Shown piece by piece: positions 46,153 through 53,957 of a stretch of 64,000 bases of DNA. The notes under the pieces were generated by a model, which was not told the DNA's origin, did not search any database, and saw only the letters and a list, made by a program, of their open reading frames with translations. Made by a program: the position numbers and the translations under genes. Numbering within the stretch: the first letter of the stretch is position 1; every line of letters begins with the position of its first letter. This stretch comes from Actinoallomurus iriomotensis. GTDB lineage: Bacteria > Actinomycetota > Actinomycetes > Streptosporangiales > Streptosporangiaceae. The stretch is from contig NZ_BSTJ01000001.1 of the NCBI RefSeq assembly GCF_030269445.1, positions 769,898 to 833,897 of the forward strand, in the 5' to 3' direction.

Positions 46153-47066
46153 AGCACCCGGTCGGGCACCAGCGGGGGTGTGCTCACCGAGGGTTCCGGC
46201 TGCTCCTCGTGGCTCGGCATGAGGAGCACGACCACGATCGCCGCGCCGAAGCCCGCCGATCGCAGCACCAGGCGTACCGGATCCTGGGGCAGCGGCTCCC
46301 CGAAGACCGCCGTGCCGGCCAGAACCGTGTAGACGCTGCCCACGACGCTCGAGACCGGCACCACGATGGAGGCGCGCCCGCGCTGCAGCGCGGTCTGGAA
46401 CAGCAGCAGGCCCGCGCCGGACAGGGTCAGGTAGAGGTACGGGTACGGGGAGGCGAGCGTACGGCCGACGAAGTGGTGCGCGTCCTCGGCGAGGAAGCCC
46501 GACACGCCCTTGGTCTGCAGGCCGGCGGCCCCGTACAGCAGGCCGGACGCGCCGCCGTACAGCAGGCCCGGCGCCGGCCGGCGGCCCGCCCGCGAGGCGG
46601 ACCGGGTGGCGGTGACGAACGCCCCCAGCCCGAGGAACACCGTGCCGCCCACCACGGCGAGCATCTCTCCCGTGCCCGCGTGCAGCCCGAGCCTCGTCGG
46701 CTCCATCGACAGGCAGACGAGCAGGAGGGACAGCGCCAGGACGCCGAGGCCGGCCCACTCTCGCTGGGTGGTCCGCTCGCCGAGGAACACGGCCGAGAAC
46801 ACGACCAGCAGCGCGAGCCCGGCGAGCTGGATCGGCTGCGCGACGCTGAGCGGCACCAGCGACATCACGACGATCTGGCACGCCATGCCCATGCCCATGA
46901 CCAGGAAGCCGGTCAGCCACGCCTTGCTGGTGGCCAGGACGCACACCAGCCGTCCGACGCGCCGCATGCTGAGAGGCGGCAGGCCGCGCAGCGCCCGCTT
47001 CTCCAGCACGAATCCGGCGTTGTACAGCACGGTGGCGATCAGCCCGAGGACGATGCCGTAGAACAA
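46149..47066 (-). CDS. DMT-family membrane transporter
   Basis: A 305-residue protein with about nine to ten helices of the EamA/DMT type (YGIVLGLIATVLYNAGFVLE, SLVPLSVAQPIQLAGLALLV, LGERTTQREWAGLGVLALSL). TTG at 47066 is chosen for AGGAGG four bases upstream and because it starts at the first helix. Substrate unknown. Its stop codon TAG shares bases with the TAA of the convergent gene (CTAA at 46149-46152). Confidence 0.8.
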   Translation of the reverse strand: MFYGIVLGLIATVLYNAGFVLEKRALRGLPPLSMRRVGRLVCVLATSKAWLTGFLVMGMGMACQIVVMSLVPLSVAQPIQLAGLALLVVFSAVFLGERTTQREWAGLGVLALSLLLVCLSMEPTRLGLHAGTGEMLAVVGGTVFLGLGAFVTATRSASRAGRRPAPGLLYGGASGLLYGAAGLQTKGVSGFLAEDAHHFVGRTLASPYPYLYLTLSGAGLLLFQTALQRGRASIVVPVSSVVGSVYTVLAGTAVFGEPLPQDPVRLVLRSAGFGAAIVVVLLMPSHEEQPEPSVSTPPLVPDRVL

Positions 47067-47448
47067 GCAGCCTCCTACGAGCCTGCGTCGGGGGACGTGA
47101 CGATCCAGGCCAGACAGTGCCTGACATCGCAGGTCAGGGCGCACGAGAGGACGAACGCCCGCAAGACCACGAGGCACGAATTTACCCGATGGTCCCAAAT
47201 CCGAGGTGAGCACCGGTCGAAAAGCCGTTCCGGCACGGACGGCCGCGCGCCTGGACGAAGCCGTTCTCGCGCGCCGCCGAGGCCGCCGGTCGTAGGCCTT
47301 TCGACCGATTTGAAACGCCTGTCGGAATCTCCCGGGCCCCGTCGCGCTTTACTGGAGGAGTCCCGGAGAGCGGCACTCCCCGCCGCCGCGGGAACGACGG
47401 CAACCGAACGAGCGCGTGGCCGAACCGGCCGGAAGAGGAGACGCCCCC
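47067..47448. other. Intergenic promoter region of two divergent genes
   Basis: No gene is seen. CCTGAC (47120-47125) and GTCAGG (47133-47138) form a short inverted repeat upstream of the transporter. Less GC-rich patches near 47180-47200 and 47300-47360 (TTGAAA, TTTACT) may hold promoters. Confidence 0.4.
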
Positions 47449-48045
47449 ATGGCCGACGGCGCGACGGCCGCGACGCCGTACGGCCCTTCCGGGCAGCCTG
47501 CGGACGACGCCTCCGTGAACGGCGACCCCGGCCGCGCGACCGCCCAGCACGCGGCGAACGTCCGCGCGATCGACGGCCGCCGGTTCCGCAGCATCCTCGG
47601 GCGCTTCGCGACCGGCGTCGTGGCGATCACGGCGATCGACCCCGCGACCGGCGCACCCACCGGGCTGGCCGCCAACTCCTTCACCTCCGTGTCGCTCGAG
47701 CCGGCGCTCGTCTCCTTCTGCGTCGCGCACACGAGCACGACCTGGCCGCGCCTCCGCGCGGCCGAACGCCACTGCGTCAACATCCTGTCCGCGCCGCAGC
47801 GCGAGGTCTGCCTGCAGTTCGCCGCGAAGGGCGCCGACAAGTTCGCCGGTCTGGAATGGGGCGAGTCGCCCGGAGGCGGGCCGGTGATCGACGGGGCCCT
47901 CGCGTGGCTGGAGTGCTCGGTCGAGGCCGAGTACCCGGCGGGCGACCACATGATCGTCGTGGCTCGCGTGCACCACCTGGACCGCCATCACGACGGCGAA
48001 CCGCTCATCTTCTACAAGGGCGCCTACGGCCGTTTCCAGGGATGA
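47449..48045 (+). CDS. Flavin reductase-like protein
   Basis: A 198-residue FMN-binding split-barrel protein of the flavin reductase family that supplies reduced flavin to monooxygenases or acts alone. RRFRSILGRFATGVVAITAI is the typical start of the fold. GLAANSFTSVSLEPALVSFC binds FMN, and LEWGESPGGGPVIDGALAWL and DHMIVVARVHHLD follow. ATG at 47449 has GAGGAG nine bases upstream. No partner monooxygenase is adjacent. Confidence 0.9.
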   Translation: MADGATAATPYGPSGQPADDASVNGDPGRATAQHAANVRAIDGRRFRSILGRFATGVVAITAIDPATGAPTGLAANSFTSVSLEPALVSFCVAHTSTTWPRLRAAERHCVNILSAPQREVCLQFAAKGADKFAGLEWGESPGGGPVIDGALAWLECSVEAEYPAGDHMIVVARVHHLDRHHDGEPLIFYKGAYGRFQG

Positions 48046-48051
48046 CGGAGG

Positions 48052-48082
48052 GGTACTGGAGGCGCCCTTCACCTCCAGTACC
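48052..48082. terminator. Bidirectional hairpin terminator
   Basis: GGTACTGGAGG (48052-48062) and CCTCCAGTACC (48072-48082) form a perfect 11-bp stem with a nine-base loop between convergent genes ending at 48045 and 48086. Confidence 0.8.
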
Positions 48083-48085
48083 GTC

Positions 48086-48388
48086 TCAGGAGCTGTACTC
48101 CCCCGTCGCGGCGAGCACGCGGGTGACGCGGTCGGCCGCCTCCGCGGGGTCGTTGGCCGGAGCGATGCGCTCAGCCCAGGACCACCAGAACCACCAGGCT
48201 CCGGCGGTGGTCTCCGCCAGGATGTTCTCCGCCAGGGCCGATGCGCGTGGGTTCACCACGTGCAGGCTCGGCGGTCCGCCCTGCGGGATCGTCAGCCGGA
48301 CGGCGAAGCCCCGGTCACGGAGTTCGTCGCCGAGGCTTTCGAGATATGTGATTCGCGTCCGCGCTAACGCGGCGTTCTCATCAGACAC
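48086..48388 (-). CDS. Small actinobacterial protein of unknown function
   Basis: A 100-residue protein: ALARTRITYLESLGDELRDR, a middle RLTIPQGGPPSLHVVNPRAS, and AWWFWWSWAERIAPANDPAE with four tryptophans. I recall this as a small family widespread in actinomycetes, often near XRE regulators, with no known function. It is on the reverse strand, convergent with the flavin reductase gene. Confidence 0.7.
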   Translation of the reverse strand: MSDENAALARTRITYLESLGDELRDRGFAVRLTIPQGGPPSLHVVNPRASALAENILAETTAGAWWFWWSWAERIAPANDPAEAADRVTRVLAATGEYSS

Positions 48389-48589
48389 GATCGGATCACC
48401 TCATCTTGCAGCGTGTGGCCCGATGAAGCATCAGCATTTCGCCGCCCCCGGCCCCCACGCAATTCGCAGCACCGGGCGCCGCCGAACTCGCCCCGGCGCG
48501 GGAGGCGAAAGCACGGGAACTGCGGCGGTTTCCCCCTATGCTCGGGAATCACCGCACCGTACGCGGCGGAGTCACGGACAGGGGGCCCA

Positions 48590-49207
48590 GTGGTCGCGGC
48601 AGCACTCCGCAAGGGCAGTACACAGGGACGCCTGCACGCACCCGCGTGCGCCTTCCTCATCCTCTACGGCGTCGCCAAGCTCGCCGAGGTCCTCGACTGG
48701 TCCCGCCTGCACCATGACGCCGTGGCGATGCTCGGCGCCGGCTCCGGCGCGGTGACCGGGCTGCTGCTCGCCGGCAAGGGCGCAGAGTTGGCGCTCACCG
48801 TCGTCGCCGTGCTGGCCCTGATCCGGTCGGACGAGACGCTGCTGGCCGCCGCCGTGGCGGGCTGGACCGCCGACCTGGCCGTGCTGACGGTCGTGGCCGC
48901 GGTCTGCGGCGACCTCTCCCGGCTGCTGGAGCACGGACTCGCGTTCCTGGTCCTCGCCGCCCTGCTGACCGTGCTGTACAGGTCCGGCGCCGTACGGCTG
49001 CCGCGCCGCGCCGGCAAACCGGATGAGGCCGCGTCCCCGCCGCCGTACGCGACCCGGCAGGACCTCGTGACCGGCACCACGGACCCGACCCGCCAGGACC
49101 TGCCGGTGCGCCGCCCGGACGTCACGCGCCAGGACCTGCCCGTACGCCGTCCCGACGTGACCCGGCAGGACCTGCCCGTACGCCGCCGGCCGCCCAGCAC
49201 CCCGTGA
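48590..49207 (+). CDS. Membrane protein with C-terminal 12-residue repeats
   Basis: A 205-residue protein with about four hydrophobic helices (HAPACAFLILYGVAKLAEVL, GAELALTVVAVLALIRSDET, AVAGWTADLAVLTVVAAVCG, LAFLVLAALLTVLYRSG), a basic hinge and a repetitive tail. The tail holds TRQDLPVRRPDV twice, with partial copies before and after, each unit 36 bases. No family is recognised beyond its membrane topology. GTG at 48590 is used (GGGGG close by). Confidence 0.65.
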   Translation: MVAAALRKGSTQGRLHAPACAFLILYGVAKLAEVLDWSRLHHDAVAMLGAGSGAVTGLLLAGKGAELALTVVAVLALIRSDETLLAAAVAGWTADLAVLTVVAAVCGDLSRLLEHGLAFLVLAALLTVLYRSGAVRLPRRAGKPDEAASPPPYATRQDLVTGTTDPTRQDLPVRRPDVTRQDLPVRRPDVTRQDLPVRRRPPSTP

Positions 49208-49214
49208 CCCCTGA

Positions 49215-49247
49215 CATCAACGCCATGTTGGCAACGTGGCGTTGATG
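49215..49247. promoter_or_regulatory. 33-bp near-perfect palindrome upstream of the PEP-synthase-like gene
   Basis: CATCAACGCCA (49215-49225) and TGGCGTTGATG (49237-49247) are perfect complements. Between them lies GTTGGCAAC, itself palindromic, so 15 of 16 base pairs match around the centre. It ends 19 bases before the ATG at 49267. It could be an operator for the wHTH protein encoded downstream, or a terminator for the upstream gene. Confidence 0.7.
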
Positions 49248-49266
49248 GTCATCGGAGTCCTGACCC

Positions 49267-50340
49267 ATGGTGGTGCCCCTGGCCGACGCCGACGCACGGT
49301 GCGGAGCCAAGGCCGCGCACCTCGGACGCCTGCTGCGCGCCGGCTTCCCGGTGCCCGGCGGGTTCGTCATCGACGACCCGCGCGCCGGCGGCTGGGAGGA
49401 CGAGCTCGCGCCGGCGCTGCGGGCTCTGGGCCGCGGACCGTTCGCGGTGCGGTCCTCCGCACACGGCGAGGACGGCTCCGAGGCGTCGTTCGCGGGCCAG
49501 CTGCACACGACCTTGAACGCGGCCACGCCGGCGCGGGTGACCGAAGCGGTGCGGCGCGCGGCGGCCTCCGGCGGCGGCGAGGAGGCCACGGCCTATGCGG
49601 CCCGGACCGGCCGCCCCGCATGCGCGCTGGTACCGGTGATCGTGCAGGTCATGGTCGATCCCGACGCGGCCGGGGTGGCGTTCACCCGGCACCCGGTCAC
49701 CGGAGCCGACCAGGTGGTGATCGAGGCGACCGCCGGGCTCGGAGACGGACTCGTGGACGGCTCGGTCACGCCGGAACGCTGGACGCTCGACGGCGAGGCG
49801 GCGGCCGGCCCGCGCGGCGCCGGGGTCCTGACGGAGCGGCAGGCACGCGCTCTGGCCGGGGTCGCCCGGCGGATCGAGGGTCTGTTCGGCCGCCCGCAGG
49901 ACATCGAGTGGGCCGTCGCGGGCGGGAAGGTGTGGGTGCTCCAGGCCCGCCCGATCACCACCACGCCCCGCACCGCGATACGGCCGGTGACGACCGCCGG
50001 GCGGGTGCTGGTGGCCGGGACGGCGGCCGGCCCCGGCAGCGCGGCCGGACGAGTGCGGCTGATCACCGGGCTGGACGACTTCGGCCGCTTCGCCGCCGGG
50101 GACGTGCTGGTCTGCCGCACGACCTCGCCGGCCTGGACGCCGCTGCTGGCCCGCGCGGCCGCGGTGATGACGGAAACCGGGGGCATGCTCGCGCACGCCG
50201 CGATCGTGGCCCGCGAGTTCGGCATCCCCGCCGTCCTGGCCGCCGAGGGCGCCATGACCGTGCTCGCCGACGGACGGCCCGTGGTCGTGGACGGCACCGG
50301 CGGCACCGTGACCGCCGCCGACGAGGAGCCGGCCCGATGA
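49267..50340 (+). CDS. Compact PEP-synthase/PPDK-like protein (ATP-binding plus phosphohistidine domain)
   Basis: A 357-residue fusion. Residues about 1-235 are the ATP-grasp-like PPDK N domain (GAKAAHLGRLLRAGFPVPGG, FAVRSSAHGEDGSEASFAGQ, DIEWAVAGGKVWVLQARPIT). Residues about 250-350 are the swivelling phosphohistidine domain with ETGGMLAHAAIVAREFGIPA. The PEP/pyruvate TIM barrel of true PpsA/PPDK and the rifampin-binding part of Rph are absent. It may transfer phosphate to an unknown acceptor or partner. It overlaps the winged-helix gene by four bases. Confidence 0.85.
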   Translation: MVVPLADADARCGAKAAHLGRLLRAGFPVPGGFVIDDPRAGGWEDELAPALRALGRGPFAVRSSAHGEDGSEASFAGQLHTTLNAATPARVTEAVRRAAASGGGEEATAYAARTGRPACALVPVIVQVMVDPDAAGVAFTRHPVTGADQVVIEATAGLGDGLVDGSVTPERWTLDGEAAAGPRGAGVLTERQARALAGVARRIEGLFGRPQDIEWAVAGGKVWVLQARPITTTPRTAIRPVTTAGRVLVAGTAAGPGSAAGRVRLITGLDDFGRFAAGDVLVCRTTSPAWTPLLARAAAVMTETGGMLAHAAIVAREFGIPAVLAAEGAMTVLADGRPVVVDGTGGTVTAADEEPAR

Positions 50341-50936
50341 GCCGGACCACTCCGGCCGACGTTCTGGTCCTGCACGCCGCGCGTACCCTCGGCTACGCCA
50401 CCGCCGCGCGCATCGCCGAACGTCTCGGACTGCCCGAGGCCGAGGTGACCGAGCGGCTCTCGAACGCGCAGTCCCGTGGATGGGCCGCCTACTCCTCCTT
50501 CGCCGGTGACGGCGGCTGGTCCCTGACCGAGGCCGGCGAACACCGGGGTGAGCGACTCCTGGCGACCGAACTCGACGCCGCCGGCGCCCGCCGGGCGGTG
50601 GAGGACGTCCACCAGGACTTCCTGCCGGTCAACGACGTGGTGAGCGCGGCCTGCACGGCCTGGCAGCTCGCCGAGATGGGCATCGGCGAGGACCCGGTGA
50701 CGCTCACCGCCACGATCGCCGCGCTCGAAGAGCCCGCCCACGCGCTGGCCGGCCTCGAGGCACGCCTGACGGCGCACCTGACCCGGTTCGGCGGGTACCA
50801 CCGGCGCTTCGCGGCCGCGCTGAGCCGGGCGGGCACGGAGCCGGCGTGGATCACCGGCACCGGCCGCGACTCGTGCCACCAGGTGTGGTTCGAACTCCAC
50901 GAGGCCCTGAGCGCGACCCTCGGTCTGACCCGTTGA
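50337..50936 (+). CDS. Winged-helix regulator paired with the PEP-synthase-like gene
   Basis: A 199-residue protein. The N-terminal third is a winged helix (ADVLVLHAARTLGYATAARI, ERLGLPEAEVTERLSNAQSR, GGWSLTEAGEHRGERLLATE). The rest is a helical domain with no family I recognise (VEDVHQDFLPVNDVVSAACT). The ATG overlaps the previous stop (ATGA), so the two are made together. It may bind the palindrome at 49215 and sense the phosphotransfer protein; that is inference. Confidence 0.75.
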   Translation: MSRTTPADVLVLHAARTLGYATAARIAERLGLPEAEVTERLSNAQSRGWAAYSSFAGDGGWSLTEAGEHRGERLLATELDAAGARRAVEDVHQDFLPVNDVVSAACTAWQLAEMGIGEDPVTLTATIAALEEPAHALAGLEARLTAHLTRFGGYHRRFAAALSRAGTEPAWITGTGRDSCHQVWFELHEALSATLGLTR

Positions 50937-50955
50937 GGTCCGCTCCGCGCAGCCG

Positions 50956-51621
50956 TCAGACGACCAGCCGGGCCACCGCGGTCATCGTGCCGGGGGCCAC
51001 CTCGGTGAAGCCGCCGTCGCGCACGACGACGTCCGCCTCGGCGACCGTGCGGCTCCACTCGTCCGCCTCGACGACGCGCACCCGCAGGCCCGGCCAGGCG
51101 CCTCGGGCGCGCAGCAGCAGGTGCGCCGCGTGCCCGCACTGCGCGGCCGCCTTACCGGTCGTCATCGGCACACCGGGGTTCAGCGCGACCAGAGCGTAGG
51201 GCGGGGCCGGCGGCGGCTTGGGTTCCTCCTCGCGTTCCAGGTCGGTGCCGCCGACCTGGAGGCGCGCGATCTCGGGCGGCACCTCGGTGACCGGGCCGGG
51301 GACGAACGCCCGCGCCGGCGCGCCCTCGTGGTCGACGAGCACGCCGGGCAGGGCGTCGAGGGCCTCCCAGCGCGCACCGCGCGCACGGCGGACCACCTTG
51401 CGGATACGCCGGCCTTCCCAGGCCGCGACCGCCTCGTGCCACTCGCCGCCCGGCGCGGAGCGCGGGTCGGCGAGCAGCGTGACGGCGGCCATCGCCGCCG
51501 ACTCGCACACCGCGAGGTGCGAGGGGGGTGCGTTCTTCTCCACGCGCAGGGCGAGCTGCATCGCCCACGGTGGCTGGTCCGCCGGATCCTCGTGCCCGTT
51601 CGCTGAGCCGTTCACGGGCAC
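50956..51621 (-). CDS. Peptidyl-tRNA hydrolase PTH2-like protein, apparent tandem duplication
   Basis: A 221-residue protein. The C-terminal part (YALVALNPGVPMTTGKAAAQ, CGHAAHLLLR, VRDGGFTEVAPGTMTAVARL) is a PTH2 fold with the family's GK..AQ..HA pattern. The N-terminal 130 residues (WAMQLALRVEKNAPPSHLAV, AVAAWEGRRIRKVVRRARGA, VDHEGAPARAFVPGPV) follow the same strand-helix layout. They lack that pattern and look like a degenerate second copy. It may cleave peptidyl-tRNA or have a new role. It is convergent with the winged-helix gene. Confidence 0.75.
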   Translation of the reverse strand: MPVNGSANGHEDPADQPPWAMQLALRVEKNAPPSHLAVCESAAMAAVTLLADPRSAPGGEWHEAVAAWEGRRIRKVVRRARGARWEALDALPGVLVDHEGAPARAFVPGPVTEVPPEIARLQVGGTDLEREEEPKPPPAPPYALVALNPGVPMTTGKAAAQCGHAAHLLLRARGAWPGLRVRVVEADEWSRTVAEADVVVRDGGFTEVAPGTMTAVARLVV

Positions 51622-51664
51622 ATGTCTACACAGCCCGGCGCACGCTCGGCACCCCGGGGGCCGT

Positions 51665-52945
51665 TCAGGTGAGCTTGGCGAGCGCGTCGTCCATGATCTC
51701 CGCGCCGGTGTCGATCTCCTCTTCGGTCACGGTCAGCGGAGGGGCGATGCGCAGGCAGGCGGCGGCTCCACCGGCCCGGCCCTTGGTGATGTTCAGCGAC
51801 AGCCCGCAGGCGTGGCAGGCGTCGGTCAGTGCCTCGCCGCGCTCGATGGCGGGCGTCTTGGTGGCCCGGTCCTCGACCAGCTCCACGCCCCAGAGCAGGC
51901 CCATCCCGCGTACGTCGCCGATCAGCTCGTGCCGCGTGGCCAGCTCGCGCAGGTGGGCGCCGAGGCGTTCGCCGCGCCGGGCGGCGCGGTCGGCGAGGCC
52001 CTCCTCCTCCACGACGTCGAGGACCGCGAGGGCCGCCGCCGCGGGCAGCGGGTCGGACTGGTGCGAGGTGTAGTACATCAGGCCCGCGTCGTAGGCCGCC
52101 CGCTCGATCGCGTCCGTGGTGACGACCGCGCTGATCGGCAGGCCGCCGCCGAGCGTCTTGGACAGCGTCACGATGTCCGGCACGACGCCGTATACGTCCA
52201 TGCCGAACATCGCGCCGAGCCGGCCGAAGCCGGTCTGCGCCTCGTCCAGGATGAGCAGCATGCCGCGTTCGTGGGTCAGTTCGAGGAGCCGCGCGAGATA
52301 TCCGGGCGGCGGCACGAGGATGCCGCCGGACGACAGCACCGGTTCGGCCACGACCGCGGCGCCGGCCCCGCTCGTCTGCTGGTCGTACAGCTCGAAGCCG
52401 ATCTCCAGGCAGGTCTGGTCGCAGGTGCCGGCGCAGTGCCGTACCGGACAGCGGTAGGCGTACGGGGCGGGCAGCGCGAACACCCCGGGCATCGTCGGTC
52501 CGTGCCCGCGCCGTCCGGCCGAGTAGGTGAGCGACTGGCTGCCCGAGGTCATTCCGTGCCAGCTGCGGGTGAGCGACACGACCTCGAAGCCGCCGGTCGC
52601 CAGCTTCGCCATGCGGACGGCCGCCTCGTTGGCCTCTCCGCCGGTGCTGAGGAACATCGAGCGGTCCAGCCCGGCGGGCATCAGCCCGGCGACGCGTTCG
52701 GCGAGGGCCAGGACGGGTTCGGACAGCAGCCCGGAGTTCAGGTGAACGGCCTCGGTCAGCGACCGGCGCACCGCCTCGACGATGCGCGGGTGGCTGTGAC
52801 CGATGGTGGCGCAGATCTGGCCGGAGGTGAAGTCGAGGACGCGGCGCCCGTCGGTGGTCTCCAGCCACGAACCGGAGGCGCGGGCGATCACGTCGGAGGA
52901 GAACTCCCCGTTGTAGCGGATCAGGCGGCGTGCACGTGGGTCCAT
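51665..52945 (-). CDS. Class-III aminotransferase
   Basis: A 426-residue PLP enzyme: YNGEFSSDVIARASGSWLET, FLSTGGEANEAAVRMAKLAT (phosphate binding), ILDEAQTGFGRLG (PLP aspartate), and the Schiff-base lysine in DIVTLSKTLGGGLPISA. A Cys-rich insert (CPVRHCAGTCDQTCLE) near residue 170 is typical of the 2,2-dialkylglycine decarboxylase-like branch. The substrate is not known. ATG at 52945 faces a divergent LysR gene, which probably controls it. Confidence 0.88.
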   Translation of the reverse strand: MDPRARRLIRYNGEFSSDVIARASGSWLETTDGRRVLDFTSGQICATIGHSHPRIVEAVRRSLTEAVHLNSGLLSEPVLALAERVAGLMPAGLDRSMFLSTGGEANEAAVRMAKLATGGFEVVSLTRSWHGMTSGSQSLTYSAGRRGHGPTMPGVFALPAPYAYRCPVRHCAGTCDQTCLEIGFELYDQQTSGAGAAVVAEPVLSSGGILVPPPGYLARLLELTHERGMLLILDEAQTGFGRLGAMFGMDVYGVVPDIVTLSKTLGGGLPISAVVTTDAIERAAYDAGLMYYTSHQSDPLPAAAALAVLDVVEEEGLADRAARRGERLGAHLRELATRHELIGDVRGMGLLWGVELVEDRATKTPAIERGEALTDACHACGLSLNITKGRAGGAAACLRIAPPLTVTEEEIDTGAEIMDDALAKLT

Positions 52946-52986
52946 GCCGCGATGATCTCCCCGCGCGAACGGCGGATCCAGCGAAG

Positions 52987-52999
52987 ATTCTCGCGGAAT
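52987..52999. promoter_or_regulatory. LysR-type box between divergent genes
   Basis: ATTC-TCGCG-GAAT is a short palindrome fitting the T-N11-A form of LysR sites. It lies 21 bases before the LysR ATG and about 40 bases upstream of the aminotransferase start. Confidence 0.5.
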
Positions 53000-53020
53000 A
53001 TCCGTGGAAGGAAACGAACG

Positions 53021-53905
53021 ATGCTCGATCTCCGGCGTCTGCGGCTCCTCCGCGAGCTGCACGCCCGCGGCACCATCGCCGCCGTGGCCGAGGCGCTGTC
53101 CTACAGCCCCTCCACCGTCTCCCACCAGCTCTCCGAACTGCAGCGGGAGGCGGGAGTACCCCTCTTCGAACGCGACGGCCGCCGGCTGCGCCTCACCGAG
53201 GCGGCGCACGTGCTCGTCGGCCACGCCGACGTCCTGCTCACCCGCATGGAACTCGCCGAGGCCGAGATGGCGGCCGCCGCCGGCGCCGTGGCCGGCACGG
53301 TGCGCGTCTCGGCGTTCCAGACGGCGGCCATCAGCCTGGTCGCGCCCGCGCTCGCCCGGCTGGCCGACCGTCATCCGGAGCTGCGCCTGGAGGTGACGGA
53401 GGTCGAGCCGGACCAGGCGTTCGACGCGCTGTTGCGCCGCGAGTGCGACCTGGCGATCTGCGACGAGTACGGCGGGCAGCGCAGGCCGCGCCCGCGCGGG
53501 CTCACCTTCGAGGAGCTGTACCTCGAGCGGGTGCGCCTCGTGCTGCCCCGCGGGCATCCCGCGACGCGTCTGCGCGACCTGTCCGAGGCCGCCTGGGCCG
53601 GCGGCCAGCCGGGCACCAGTCACGACCGGCTGCTGATGCTCGCGTGCACGAACGCCGGCGGTTTCGTGCCCGACATCCGCCACCGCACGACCGACCTGCT
53701 CGTACTGCTCGCGCTCGTCGCCACCGGACGCGCCGTCACCCTCCTGCCCGACCTGTCCCGGCCCGAGCGCGAGCCCTCGGTGACGGTACGGGACACCGGC
53801 ATCTCCCGGCGCGTGCTCACCGTCGTACGGAACGACGGCCTCGCCCGGCCCGCCCTCACCGCCGTACGGACGGCACTGAGCGAGGCGGCGTCCGACCTTG
53901 GTTGA
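53021..53905 (+). CDS. LysR-family transcriptional regulator
   Basis: A 294-residue LysR protein: N-terminal helix-turn-helix (RLRLLRELHARGTIAAVAEA, LSYSPSTVSHQLSELQREAG) and a C-terminal effector domain starting VRVSAFQTAAISLVAPALAR. It is divergent from a class-III aminotransferase and likely controls it. GGAAGGAAACGAACG precedes the ATG. It is followed by a MerR-PP2C gene on the same strand. Confidence 0.9.
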   Translation: MLDLRRLRLLRELHARGTIAAVAEALSYSPSTVSHQLSELQREAGVPLFERDGRRLRLTEAAHVLVGHADVLLTRMELAEAEMAAAAGAVAGTVRVSAFQTAAISLVAPALARLADRHPELRLEVTEVEPDQAFDALLRRECDLAICDEYGGQRRPRPRGLTFEELYLERVRLVLPRGHPATRLRDLSEAAWAGGQPGTSHDRLLMLACTNAGGFVPDIRHRTTDLLVLLALVATGRAVTLLPDLSRPEREPSVTVRDTGISRRVLTVVRNDGLARPALTAVRTALSEAASDLG

Positions 53906-53957
53906 CCTTGTCCCTGGGGGAGGCCACAGCATCGGTGGCGACAGGAGGAGGGCGGCG

